A DNA stretch of 64,000 bases from NCBI GenBank assembly GCA_028023455.1, contig JAQFVV010012405.1:6287334-6351333 (forward strand). Direction: 5' to 3'. Positions 13,992 to 24,290 of the stretch are shown one piece after another. Below the pieces are notes generated by a model. It had not been told where the DNA came from. It ran no database searches and saw only the letters and a program-made list of their open reading frames with translations. A program made the position numbers and the translations under genes. Within the stretch, counting starts at the first letter, position 1, and the number at the start of each line of letters is the position of its first letter. The DNA comes from Epiperipatus broadwayi. Lineage: Eukaryota; Onychophora; Udeonychophora; Euonychophora; Peripatidae.

Positions 13992-14115
13992 TATTGGATG
14001 AGTAGGCACTAGATAGGGATTTTATGCACAAGCCTTCTGGCATCCATTGATTACTCTGGTTGGTACAGGGTGGCACTACTGTATGGAGAGTTTTGCCTTG
14101 TTTATATTTTTATTA

Positions 14116-14698
14116 CTATTTTTTTTGTATCACATTACTAACAATTTTTATTATAAATAAATCATGATCCCTATTACATACTCTCATTATATTTACTATG
14201 CTCCCATCATGTCATGATACAAATTGATAATATAAAGTTTGTCAACTTTTCCATTATAATATTCTTGTCTTGTTTAAATATTCACTCTTATTTTTATAGT
14301 GTCTCACTTATGATTTATCTATAATCTTACACAGTAGATGGAAAGTTAGTTTAATTTTTCCATCTACTTGTATTTGTACATGAAATGATAAATGTATAAT
14401 AAAAATAATACTCATTATATTCTTTCATTGATACTTTTTAATAGCTTTTAGTAGTATGATTTCTTTATATATAGTTTTTGTTCTTCGTCTGGTAAAAAAT
14501 GATGGGTTGTGATTTTACTGAATAATATAAATATATATATATTAGCACTTATTTGAAACTAGCAATTTGTATGCTTTTAATTAATAGTTGTTTTTCATTT
14601 AACATATAATATTTATAGCCTATATAGGACAGTTTCAAATATATAAATATTTTTTGATTTTTATATCATTTAAATATATTTATGTACGTGTACTATTG
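14116..14698. other. AT-rich DNA, nothing recognised
   Basis: Simple AT-rich sequence with a short TA run near 14530-14541 and no frame or repeat family that I recognise. Confidence 0.6.
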
Positions 14699-14699
14699 T

Positions 14700-15087
14700 G
14701 AAAGCAACTACTCTTCACGCATGCGCTAAAAATTGATACTCACTGCACTTGGACGAAGAGTAGTTGCTTCCAGAATATTACCGATATATAATTCGATATT
14801 TTATTAATTATCACATCTATTTAAACTAATAAAACTCAATGCATTAGGTAGTTAAAAATGAGTAATTTTCTATTCCCTGCGATATATAAACGAAATTTGT
14901 GCAAGTAGTATGTCGATTTAAAAAGTAGGCTTATAATAGGTTCAAATTTTAATTTGGGCAAAGTTAATAATGGTTGGTTTATTTAAAGAATAAGCTCTAA
15001 ATATAGATGGGCCACCTATGGTTTTAAAATAATTATTGACCAGCGCATGTCAATTTTAGCTCGTTTGGGAAGAGTAGTTGTTTCTAC
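14700..15087 (+). mobile_element. MITE-like element, family F, copy F1
   Basis: The sequence gaaagcaactactcttc at 14700 is answered by gaagagtagttgcttcc at 14755-14771 and again by gaagagtagttgtttc at about 15070-15085. It therefore has a terminal inverted repeat plus an internal copy. A central segment (cattaggtagttaaaa, attccctgcgata) reappears in opposite orientation in F2 near 48.9 kb, which confirms a family. There is no coding capacity. The TIR type is compatible with a hAT-like MITE, but the target duplication is not resolved. Confidence 0.55.
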
Positions 15088-15099
15088 ACTGTTATAGAT

Positions 15100-17085
15100 A
15101 TATAAAGCACTATATTATAAATGTATGTTTTTGTGGAAAACTTTTGGAATTTTACTTTGCTTGTATATACATATTTTATGTACATATTTGAATATTATAC
15201 ATAAAAAGAACATGTAAGTAGAATTAAAAACTAACAAATACACATTAACGTAGTAATTTGAAAGCCTTTTAAGGGCAAATGGGCATCAGATAAATATACA
15301 TGTACTTCAAAAAATATGTGATATTGTTTTTATAATCCATCTAGAAAAAAATACTTTAGTAAAAAATTGTATTAAGATACCAGGATGCTTGCATTTCAGT
15401 CCTGCATTTATTCCTAATGAAAATTTATTCAATATAAATTGCATAAAAAAATTCATCATGCATTGCCTTGCAGGATTTCATGAAAAGTCATGTTTTCTTA
15501 GCCTCTTATAAATAGTAAATCAATTTTAAATTTGAGTTCTTGATTTTTATTTTTGCTATGAATTATAGTATCAATTCGTATTTTTATTTTATTGTTTACA
15601 GCATTATTAATTATGATAAAGAGTTAATTTCAATTATCTTTTAAATCTTATAGATAGAAGCTCTATTTTCTCTCTTGTCTGACTGGTGAATGTATGAATG
15701 TTTCTTCATAAAGCTGCCATGTATCAAATTCACAACCTATCATTAATAAACTATAAGAGTTGTCCATAATTGTCACCTATCAAATATAAAAGGTATACAT
15801 TTAATACTTGAAATTTTAATTTAGCTTTATTAATACATTGCTGGGTACATTTCTGAACTGTACCAAAACAGGCTGGGTTGTTCTAAATATTTTTTTTTTC
15901 AGTTGTGAATTTTTTTCACTTATTTATATAATATTAAAATATTTTGTTTAATTTACATTAAGTCTTAAAATTTATTTATTAAAGCAACCAATTCAAAAAA
16001 ACTATTTAAAAAACTATTACATTTGTTTGTAACACTGTCATTCCACCATTAGTGACCATGTTTGTTATGAAACCATTGTCTGTAATTATTAAAATCTTTT
16101 GATTAACTTTCATACTTTTCATGCAAATATATTCATGCTTTCAGTAATTCGCCCTCGGGTGAGAATTTCCTCAAGTATTATATGTCAAAGTGCATATTTT
16201 CCTGTATATTTTATAATATAAAATTTTTGTTCAAAAAATTATGATAGATGGCAAGAAAATATAAAGAAGACTAAACAAAATAATTAAGCTCTGCCCTGAT
16301 ATGTACAGCCATTGTTATAAGGTAAGGCTGTAAAATGTTTGGACTTTTACGGCTTTGTTTAAAGAAAATGGTTTGAATGACAAAAAATATGTTTTTTTGC
16401 AATTTATTATGATTTTAATTTTTTTTCTTTAATTTACACTAAATTTATTAGATATCAAGAAATATCAATTATTAATAACTTATTTTGACTAGAATTTTTA
16501 CTTTATTTTAAAAAATATGTCATATTAGCAGCTACCGTGAATATGGCCTGAAGCTATTTAGAAGTTTAGCTTCTACGCAAGCAATCTACTTATACTTATG
16601 AGTATGAAAATATTACAATTTTGCAATAAATATTTGAAAACTTTAAACTTTTAAAACATATTTCATTAGATATAACATAAATAAATAAATATTCGTTCAG
16701 ATTTTTAAAAATAATTAGAAATAATGAAGATTTCATTGATTTTGTAAACTGAAAATAATCTTTCTAGAAACAATGATATGTAACCTTTTTGTTTTGGTTA
16801 CAATCTTATTTTTTAAATATTTATAGAAACAAAATGTGAACATATAAAATTTATTTCAGTAGTAAACAAAAATATCTATCAAATGAAGTCAAATTTATTA
16901 TTTTCTGATAAATAATAATCATTTAATCATATATTTTACGTTGATGTATGAGACAAAGAAAAACATCAGCAAAAGCTAAAATCTTAAAGGATGAATTTAC
17001 ATTAAATCTTAAAAAAAGTTAAACCCACCAATTAAAAAAAAGACAGCCTCTTCAAGGCTGGGTGCATCTGGTTTCTAAATAAAAA
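15100..17085. other. AT-rich DNA without recognisable genes
   Basis: No open frame above 60 codons, no RNA gene and no family match. Scattered T and A runs only. Confidence 0.6.
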
Positions 17086-17089
17086 GTAC

Positions 17090-17225
17090 TAAATAATCAA
17101 ATGATTTATTGCTCAAGAATTCATAAGAAGTTCAGGCATAAAAATGACAGAGATGATCATCAGTCAGTGGACCTTGAGTTCCAGAGTCATCTGCCTACCA
17201 CTTTACCACTACACAAGACAAAAAA
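17090..17225 (-). repeat. tRNA-derived SINE, family S
   Basis: On the minus strand there is a tRNA-like head: GTGTAGTGGTAAAGTGGTAG (A-box region), then a decayed B box around GAACTCAAGGTCC. This is followed by a body (cataaaaatgac, gaagttcaggc in plus reading) that recurs near 32.35 kb and 45.91 kb as gagttcataaraagtt. It is a non-coding short interspersed element, truncated and diverged. Confidence 0.55.
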
Positions 17226-17229
17226 TCTC

Positions 17230-19410
17230 CCAAGACTATCTTTATTTTTTTTAAAAGTCTAAAATAACATAATTGATAATATATATATATTGTACTGTAT
17301 TTTATCCTAGTACAAATAGCTTTGGCAATTTAAAAGTTAAATTGATAAATTCCTAACGAAAAATATATTTATATAAATATATTTGATCTATTTGTTTAAA
17401 CAATGTGAGTGTATATATATTTTTTTATGTGTATTTAATGAAATTAAAAAAGAGAGAATGAATGTGGAAAGTATAATAAAAATCGAAGGGAAACTTACTT
17501 TGTATTTGTTAAATTTAAAATAAAGCATTATCGCAAGGGCAGCAGCAGCATGGAAACAAAGTGATAACAATTAAAGATGGTGATCAAGAAAAAAAAAGAC
17601 TTTGTGAGCTGAATTCTTTTAAATTTGGTACACATTGACAGGTCTCAACAGGAGTTGCGCAGAAAGAAAAAAAACAGGAGAATAAAAGGAATAACACTTG
17701 GTGCACGAGGGTTCTTCAGAGATCGTTCTTCCTGCAGAGATCAGTAGAAAAATAAATAAACATGGAAGAAATTATGAAAGTGAACCAAACTATTCTTATT
17801 AATAAACTGAAATATTAAGTTGTGTGAGTAGTAGCAGTTCATTTTCTGGGGTTGCTTTGTACCTGTGTTGCGAACTACCTGAGTAAAGAAGCCATCTACT
17901 AGATTTTAACCACAAAACTTAAAGATCACCAGAATATTGGACCACAGATCCATTCTAAAGAAATCCATGCATGGTTAACATTAGAAATTCTGCACATTAA
18001 CATTCAAACTTACCGGTAAGTAACTTATTAAATCAAATATTAGTGATCACTTTCTTGAACTCTTAAGCATGATGAACTGTTGCCACAAGTCGTACAAATA
18101 GAAGAAACAAATATTAGCTGTAGTTTTAATCTTTGTTTGTCTTTTTATATTTTATTCTCTCAATTATATTAATGTTTTGCTTCGTATTAATAAAGTAAAA
18201 TATGACTTACGTTGTTATTGATTCTTATAGTTCTAAATTCATTATAACTTAAGACATTATTATAATTCAAATAAATTGCCAGCACTGTACTGAAACACAA
18301 TCCTCCAGAGATTTCAAAATATCATGGTAGCTAAATAAATAAATGGGTTACAGTGGATTTTGATATTATTCTGATACAAAATCCTGGTGCTTTTCAAATA
18401 AATTAAAAGCTGGCTTATGTGATCCCATTATTTAGTAGTTACATTCGTTAAAAGGGTGTTGTGTGACCAGAAAAATAATTGCATCCATTAAATCTCACTA
18501 AATTGTCTTACGAAACAAATTTAATAGATAGGATGTAATTTGGTCATAGAGTATGGGTAGTTAACTCATTAAAAACACACAAATAATGTAGTGGATGTTA
18601 CAATATATATATATATTGTAACGGAAAGAAGACATTTGTAACAGAAATAATAATAAATTGATAGAAAATGATCCATTATTAACATATATGTTTATCTAAT
18701 CTGTTATTTGTAACAGTAAGTAAACATTGTCAGAGTATAGATAAATAGATGAGTGATGAAATGATAGTTGCCATAATTCAATAACTAAATATAACATTAT
18801 AGCCCGTTTGCAACTATCCTAAACATTAATTCTGTTACGCTAATAATGAAATAAATAAATTATCTCATTACTCAATACTTAATAACAACAATGACAATTA
18901 AAACTATCATCATTAAAGATTTAATAATATCTAAATATTGGGGATGTCATTTGAACAATAAAACATACTGGCCATTGTCATCAAATAAAAGAATATTAAA
19001 TATAGCAACTGAATAAAATTACCCACTTTGAGATTCCTGGAGTGCATTATGCTTATCTCCCATACTAGGTTCTTTTAACAAAGAATCCTTCCTATTCTTC
19101 TTTCCAACCATATAAGACCATTCATGGTCATATGCACACACTGGTGCTATTCATGACAACTTATAAAATATATATTCTATAAAGCTAATATTATGAAGTT
19201 GGAAAGGGATTATATCACTCTTTATTCAGTTTAGCTAAGTACATGTGTTTTCCCATGAGCGCCACTAGATTGTTTTAAATCTAGATAAATATCTGTTTAG
19301 AGTGTACTGAGTTCAAACTCATTCAGTACATTTTTATCACACATAACTTGGATGACTAATGAAAAATGACATTCTTACATTTTATCTATATCGATAAAAT
19401 TACAAGTTCC
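17230..19410. other. AT-rich DNA without recognisable genes
   Basis: Short TA runs (17280-17290, 18604-18617) and AATAAA-like words are present, but no frame, splice-bounded exon or repeat family can be supported. Confidence 0.55.
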
Positions 19411-19888
19411 CAATTGTAACGAGCACAGACGTTCGTTACATTGTTTTTTATTTATTTATTAAACATGAAAGTAAATTAAAAAGTTCGCATTTAAAAATTT
19501 TCTTTAAGAATTAAAAATTGAAATTAAATATCATCTTAAACTCGTATATATTAAATCACACAGATAATGAAAAATTATTAAAATAAAACTTTATTAAAGA
19601 AAAAGTATTTTAAAACTAAATTTTAAAAAGATTTGGAGATAAAATTATATCTTTAAATTTATCTTTAAATATATTTTTGATTTGGAAAACAGGTTAATTA
19701 ATCAGAAATGGAAATGATTGTTAATTAGTTAAATGTAAACCAGCCTTGGGCATTTAAATGTAAAAACATCGGTCAGATAGGAAAACAATAGAAACTGTTA
19801 GCAAATAAGAAGAAATCCCTATGGAATCGGACCGCAGCGAAAGGACCATCGCATCGGTGACGTAATGTAAATTCAATCCTTCACATTA

Positions 19889-19900
19889 ATATAAAAAGGA
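19889..19900 (+). promoter_or_regulatory. TATA-box candidate
   Basis: The sequence ATATAAAAAGGA follows a GC-richer stretch holding a CRE-like GTGACGTAA (about 19857-19865). It lies roughly 475 bp inside the putative LTR, where a retroelement promoter could sit. Motif only. Confidence 0.35.
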
Positions 19901-21511
19901 CAAGTTTGGAAATTATTAGTTAGTTAATGATTTATTACGATGTGAGAGATATGTGTTAGTGCGGAAGTGAAGGAGAAGGGATTGAAAAAAGACGCACGAT
20001 TCAATCCCTTCAGTTTTGCTAGGAAAGAAAGAGAAATGAACTATCGTTTTATACATTGAGGACTAGTTAAAGCAAAAATCTCCGGATGGATAAATAAATC
20101 GGCCTTCAGAACATTAACCTCTTTAGGACGGCGTGGGAATTCACGTTCATGGCAAGCAACGGATAAAGTTGGACGTTTTAAAAATCGTAAGAACTTTATA
20201 TTCACTTGAAACAATAAGAACTCTAAATTTTAAAACTTTTTAGTAAATAATGCAATAGAATCCTATCTGACCAAACTAAATTCTTCATTAATAATGTTAT
20301 TTGATGTATTTGTTAGTTATTTATTTAAAATCATTTCCATTTATTTAACTTTGTTCTTTAAGGTTATTTATGATTTCTGTTTTCCGATAAATTAAAATAT
20401 ATCAATGTTAAACTTAAGTCGGGCGTGAATGGCTGTATAGATTTGTAGAGTTATATTAGGGGAGGGTAATCTTAGGTTATTTGTTTCGTTGTTAAATTGG
20501 GTCAATGGATTGGATATATTGATGTAGTTAGTAGATGTAGTCGGAGATTCGCTACTGGCAGAATCGTTTATATATACGCCGCACTCACCCGTTTGCCTAT
20601 GGAAGGAATTATAAGACGGAGAACGCAGTTCCTTTCTATGGAGTTTTTTTTTTATTGTTCTTCTCGTTAGATAGATGTCATATTCCTATCTGATGAGGGT
20701 CAATGCCCTCTCTTAATCTTTTTGGTGCTGTCGTATTCCGTATTACATTGAATACATCGATGTATCAGATGAATTGATGCCAGTTTGACTGCGAATTTTA
20801 GCCTAAGGTTAAATAGGGATAGAATATTTTATTTTCAAATGCAAATCTATGTAGTCTATTCCTACTCGATCCTAAATAAAAATGCATTAAATTTAAGTTG
20901 TTTATAGACGCTTGCATGGATTGGTTATCGGTTAAGTATGTTTTGGGTTTTCATATTTGATCAAAATATATAGACATTCGATAAATAATGATACCTTACG
21001 GTGAGTATCAAAAATGTATTTATTCGGATGTCTTTCAAGTCATTGGTGACAATGCAAGTATCTTATGGTGAATACTACTGGGTTACTTATAAATTTCCCT
21101 CTGCAATTGCCAGTATCAATGATTTTATATTTTGATCGTTTATGTTTACTTTGAAATGTTTTTAACCGTGTAATCCATGTAACCGATCTATAGCAACATA
21201 TTAAAACAAGCTTTTATAATCCCATCTGTGCGAACTTAATTAAAATGTAAACTTATAATATAATAGAAATTAAAATGTAAATTAGAATCTAAGGTAAAGT
21301 TAAAAATAATGTTAAATGTTAAAATGTAAAACTAATACTAAAACAATTTTAAATCTTATATATATATATGTGCGTAAATAAATTTTTGTATGTTAATTAC
21401 TGGCAGTGGCTTATTTTATTCTTTTTTTTATATATACTCTTAGATTATCTTATTAAATCTCTGCCATTCCACTGAGCTAGTGACATGGGCTAACGACCGG
21501 AATCAAAATTT

Positions 21512-21541
21512 AAAAAAAAAAAAAAAAAATTTTTTTTTTTT
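21512..21541. repeat. A-run followed by T-run
   Basis: About 18 A residues are directly followed by about 12 T residues, a perfect slippage-prone palindrome. It lies inside the LTR-like block near its right end. Confidence 0.8.
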
Positions 21542-21814
21542 GACTGACGTATCTGCCTACTTTATAATTTTTTCTAGGTTCAAATGCCTAGATGGCGCCC
21601 TATAGTGCAGTTTACGTTAAGTCCCCTTCTCCGGATCGTTACACAATATTAACAAAATTTATATTATAGATCAAAGATTCTTATAGACATTGCTAGCTCA
21701 TTTTATGTATATTGATGAACAGATAAGTATAATCTTATTAATGGCTTCTAAACAAGCATGTGAAGACCATTATTAATATTGATGGCCATTTAGCTAGATT
21801 ATTTATCACAATAT

Positions 21815-21900
21815 AAAGGTAATAATGATGATGATAATAATGATGAATGATAATAATAGTGATATCATAATAATAATAATAGTGATGATGATACTAGCCA
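21815..21900. repeat. GAT/AAT trinucleotide microsatellite
   Basis: Interspersed gat, aat and agt triplets, imperfect. The flanking 21650-22360 is otherwise plain AT-rich DNA. Confidence 0.75.
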
Positions 21901-22374
21901 TAGCTTATTAATAAACTCACCACAATAAATTAATCTTTATAAACTCATATGCATTTATTAAAAATTATCCTATTTCAAACTGAGATTTAAATATTACATT
22001 TACTAGCATTTATATAAGTTTATAGTTATTTGCTAAAATACTTTTATAGTTAAAACCAGGATTTAATAATACTAGTGATGATGAATGATCATCATGATAT
22101 ATATATAATGTTTTAGTGTTTGGGAATTTATAAGAAATTTGAGCTTCAGAAGAGTTAAAGCTAAGCCACAATCTATGGGTTTTAAACTCCAGAGACTGCC
22201 TTTTTACCACTGCATTAAATTATGCAATTATTTGAAATAAAAGATTTGGAAATAGTTTTTATGGAACTGAATAATGCTAATGTGAAATATAAAATAAAAC
22301 CCTTAGACAATCCAAAAAAAATAATTTTCAAATTAAGAACTCTCTTTTCTTTCTATATACGTATATAAATTTTA

Positions 22375-22790
22375 AAGTCCTTCATCAACATTATCACCAC
22401 CAAACAGCCTTATTTCATCCATCTCACATGTAGTCTCTTTCTAAATGTTTTAGAATCTTTTAAAATTTAATTTAAGACTTCAGCTATCCATTTGTTATCT
22501 TTTCTAGCAATATGTCCAACTCAGCTTCATTTCAGGCTCTTAATTTTTTATAATGTCAGTAATACCTGTTTGTTGTTTCACTCATGTAATTTATTTTTGA
22601 TCCCTTCTTGTTATCTTTAACACATACATCTCTCCATACTTCATTGCATGGTCTCAAGTCGCTGTATTGCTTTTCTGTTAAATATCCAAGTCTCATCATC
22701 CATAAGTAAAAACTGTATACTTTTTTTTCTACCAAAAGCACTTCATCCAAGGGTAATACTATAATTAACTTCATCCATTATTAGAGTGGC
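22375..22790 (-). pseudogene. RTE LINE 3' remnant, 5'-truncated and decayed
   Basis: The minus strand reads, with frame breaks, as the C-terminal part of the RTE protein seen intact near 37.5-37.95 kb. It keeps the region after SETWTLNRRAIQRL, the GHIVRR-like patch and the KRPHVRWMDEIR-like patch. It is clearly an old copy. The next elements to the right (family E fragment, family D) follow directly and interrupt the LINE-rich block. Confidence 0.65.
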
Positions 22791-22799
22791 CCAACATAA

Positions 22800-22983
22800 A
22801 TATTTATACAAAAGGGTATTGAGCAGGAATAAAAGTAGCACAGTGTTTGTGGACCACCAAAAAGTGTGTCTAATCTTGAATTCGAACCTGCAAGTGCTAC
22901 AATAATTTCCACTGAAAGGAGTGACATCAAGAGGAAAATTAAGGAGGCATGGTTTATAGCAAGAGATATAAATGCAATAAACA
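22800..22983 (+). mobile_element. Family E fragment, copy E3, interrupted by family D
   Basis: Matches the right half of E2 (about 40735-40870): ggaccaccaraa, cgaacctgcaagtgctaca, ggcatggtttatagcaagag, aaatgcaataaacaga. It stops at the word aaacaga, where family D begins. Read on the minus strand it has a B-box-like GGTTCGAATTC, so family E may have a tRNA-like part. Confidence 0.65.
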
Positions 22984-23019
22984 GACCGCGGTTTCTGCCT
23001 CTAGCGTCATCAGTGAGGT
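22984..23019 (-). ncRNA. Hammerhead-like ribozyme, family D inverted copy
   Basis: The minus strand holds ACCTCA, CTGATGA, stem II CGC/TAGAG/GCA, GAA, stem III ACCGCGGT, and C17 at 22984. The homology with the other D copies ends at this base. The next bases (TG then TTTATTGC) belong to family E, with at most four bases of ambiguity (TCTG is common to both). The 3' strand of stem I is therefore missing. Confidence 0.45.
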
Positions 23020-23122
23020 GCTAGGGAATAAAAATACTAGAACTAGTCCAGCATTTTATCAATGCCTAACTATTGAGAAGAAAATCTGAAACTTTCAGAC
23101 ATTTAAATTTTTATTCCCTAGC

Positions 23123-23164
23123 ACCTCACTGATGACGCTAGAGGCAGAAACCGCGTTCTGAGGT
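23123..23164 (+). ncRNA. Hammerhead-like ribozyme, family D direct copy 1
   Basis: Stem I ACCTCA pairs with TGAGGT (23159-23164). Core CTGATGA is at 23129-23135, followed by stem II and GAA. Stem III here reads ACCGCGTT, one change from the self-complementary ACCGCGGT of copy 2, so it is weakened. The C17 equivalent is at 23158. Confidence 0.45.
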
Positions 23165-23491
23165 TGAGGGTATTTTTGAAGCTTCATAAGAGTTTGTTTT
23201 TAACTTACTCTATATATAACATTTGTAAATAGGAGCTTTATTAAAATTAGGTCATATGACTTGATTTTTTATCAATTTAATTTTAGTTTTTTGCTATTAA
23301 TGCTTTGGCGATTTTATATTGCTAGAGCTATTAATATATGGTGTATCTGAACTTAGTTCAGTCACATACGGCTATTTGAGTTAGATAGCTGGATTTTTGG
23401 ACATTTAAATGTCTGAAAGTTTCAGATTTTCTTCTCAATAGTTAGGCATTGATAAAATGCTGGACTAGTTCTAGTATTTTTATTCCCTAGC

Positions 23492-23533
23492 ACCTCACTG
23501 ATGACGCTAGAGGCAGAAACCGCGGTCTGAGGT
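23492..23533 (+). ncRNA. Hammerhead-like ribozyme, family D direct copy 2
   Basis: The best candidate in the window. Stem I is six perfect pairs (ACCTCA with TGAGGT). Core CTGATGA is at 23498-23504. Stem II is short: G-C and C-G around loop TAGAG, with a C-A opposition at its base, the main doubt. Then GAA, stem III ACCGCGGT (fully self-complementary, no loop, as in minimal hammerheads thought to act as dimers), C17 at 23527. The cleavage position is exactly 369 nt after that of copy 1. Confidence 0.55.
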
Positions 23534-23649
23534 TGAGGGTATTTTTGAAGCTTCATAAGAGTTTGTTTTTAACTTACTCTATATATAACATTTGTAAATA
23601 GGAGCTTTATTAAAATTAGGTCATATGACTTGATTTTTTATCAAAGAAC

Positions 23650-24290
23650 ATGATGATGATTTATATTTTGCAATGCTGTCTTTCATCTTCTACAACAAAC
23701 TTTTCTTTCTGAAAGATTCCTTATCCAATTGTAATTCTCTTGTGTTCTATCTTCCTCCACATCTTTTTACTGAAAGCATTCAATATTATATTTATTTAAA
23801 GAATTTTTGAGATAATATTTATAAAGTAAATGGGAGTCTGTTTCTTCTATGCAAAGCAGAGTTAGTTTACCATAAAATATTTGCTTTAAAAATTTTTTTG
23901 TTCATTCATTTTACATGTCTAATTCAAAACACAAATGTGATTTTACAATAATAGACTTTTATCGTTATCTTACCATCATATTTTTAGAATTTTTTTTAAT
24001 GCCTTTACATTATGTTGACAGAGGTCTACGTTTCACTTTCATATAATAAATTAGTAGCCCTCATCATAACTAATTTAGTTATAGTAGTTATACCACTGTG
24101 ATTAAATATTTTGTTTAATTTATTAAAAGTAGCAGCAGCAAATTGAAATCTGTGCTGCACGTTAACATTTAGGCCCGCCTTTTTTCTTGAAAACTCACAT
24201 TCTTAAATTGATAATCATCCAAACTAAAAATTATATAGACTTTCTTTCATCACTGTCAGATAAAAGATTTTGAGTTGCTTTTTTAAAAAA
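23650..24290 (-). pseudogene. Decayed LINE, C-terminal part, second lineage
   Basis: The minus strand reads, with stops, as segments familiar from LINE reverse transcriptase tails: FNKLNKIFNHSGITTITKL, then MRATNLLYESET, where ...LLYGSETW is usual, then ALKKILKI. The wording differs from the RTE at 35-38 kb, so it is another lineage. No catalytic FADD block survives. Confidence 0.55.

Larger units (their letters stand above)
13421..14100 (-). mobile_element. Composite inverted/direct repeat element, family B, copy B1
   Basis: One insertion of about 680 bp flanked by a direct repeat of up to 15 bp (tttatatttttatta at 13406-13420 and 14101-14115). The first half, to 13742, is an inverted repeat: aaccactaaacatcacatg outermost, then aaggcaaaa-ctctccat, with matching reverse complements to the right. 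The second half repeats the arm in direct orientation with a 416-bp period. Between lies a spacer with the palindrome TGAACTgAGTTCA (13818-13830), shared with family D. The hammerhead-like segment occurs twice on the plus strand, once decayed (13534-13575) and once good (13950-13991). There is no open frame. By comparison with B2 and B4 the tail end is on the left, so I call the element minus. Confidence 0.7.
19415..21643 (+). mobile_element. Putative solo LTR or LTR-derived block
   Basis: The block starts TGTAACGA and ends TCGTTACA, the short inverted TG...CA termini usual for LTRs, and is flanked by the 4-bp direct repeat CAAT (19411-19414 and 21644-21647). It is richer in GC than its surroundings between about 19.8 and 20.8 kb and contains a TATA box (ATATAAAAAGG near 19890). 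No gag or pol frame is present. At 2.2 kb it would be a long solo LTR; a deleted LTR element or an unrelated promoter-like region remains possible. Orientation is taken from the TATA box. Confidence 0.45.
22984..23644 (+). mobile_element. Hammerhead-bearing repeat element, family D
   Basis: Three copies of one repeat. The left copy is inverted (22984-23107) and matches 23403-23527 almost perfectly over about 124 bp. The other two are direct repeats with a 369-bp period: attccctagcacctc starts at 23113 and 23482, and both copies run to ttgattttttatcaa. The spacer holds TGAACTtAGTTCA (23348-23360), also found in family B. Each copy includes a hammerhead-like fold. This mix of inverted truncated copy plus tandem copies is how Penelope-like elements and retrozymes are organised. 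There is no open frame. No clear target duplication was found. Confidence 0.65.
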
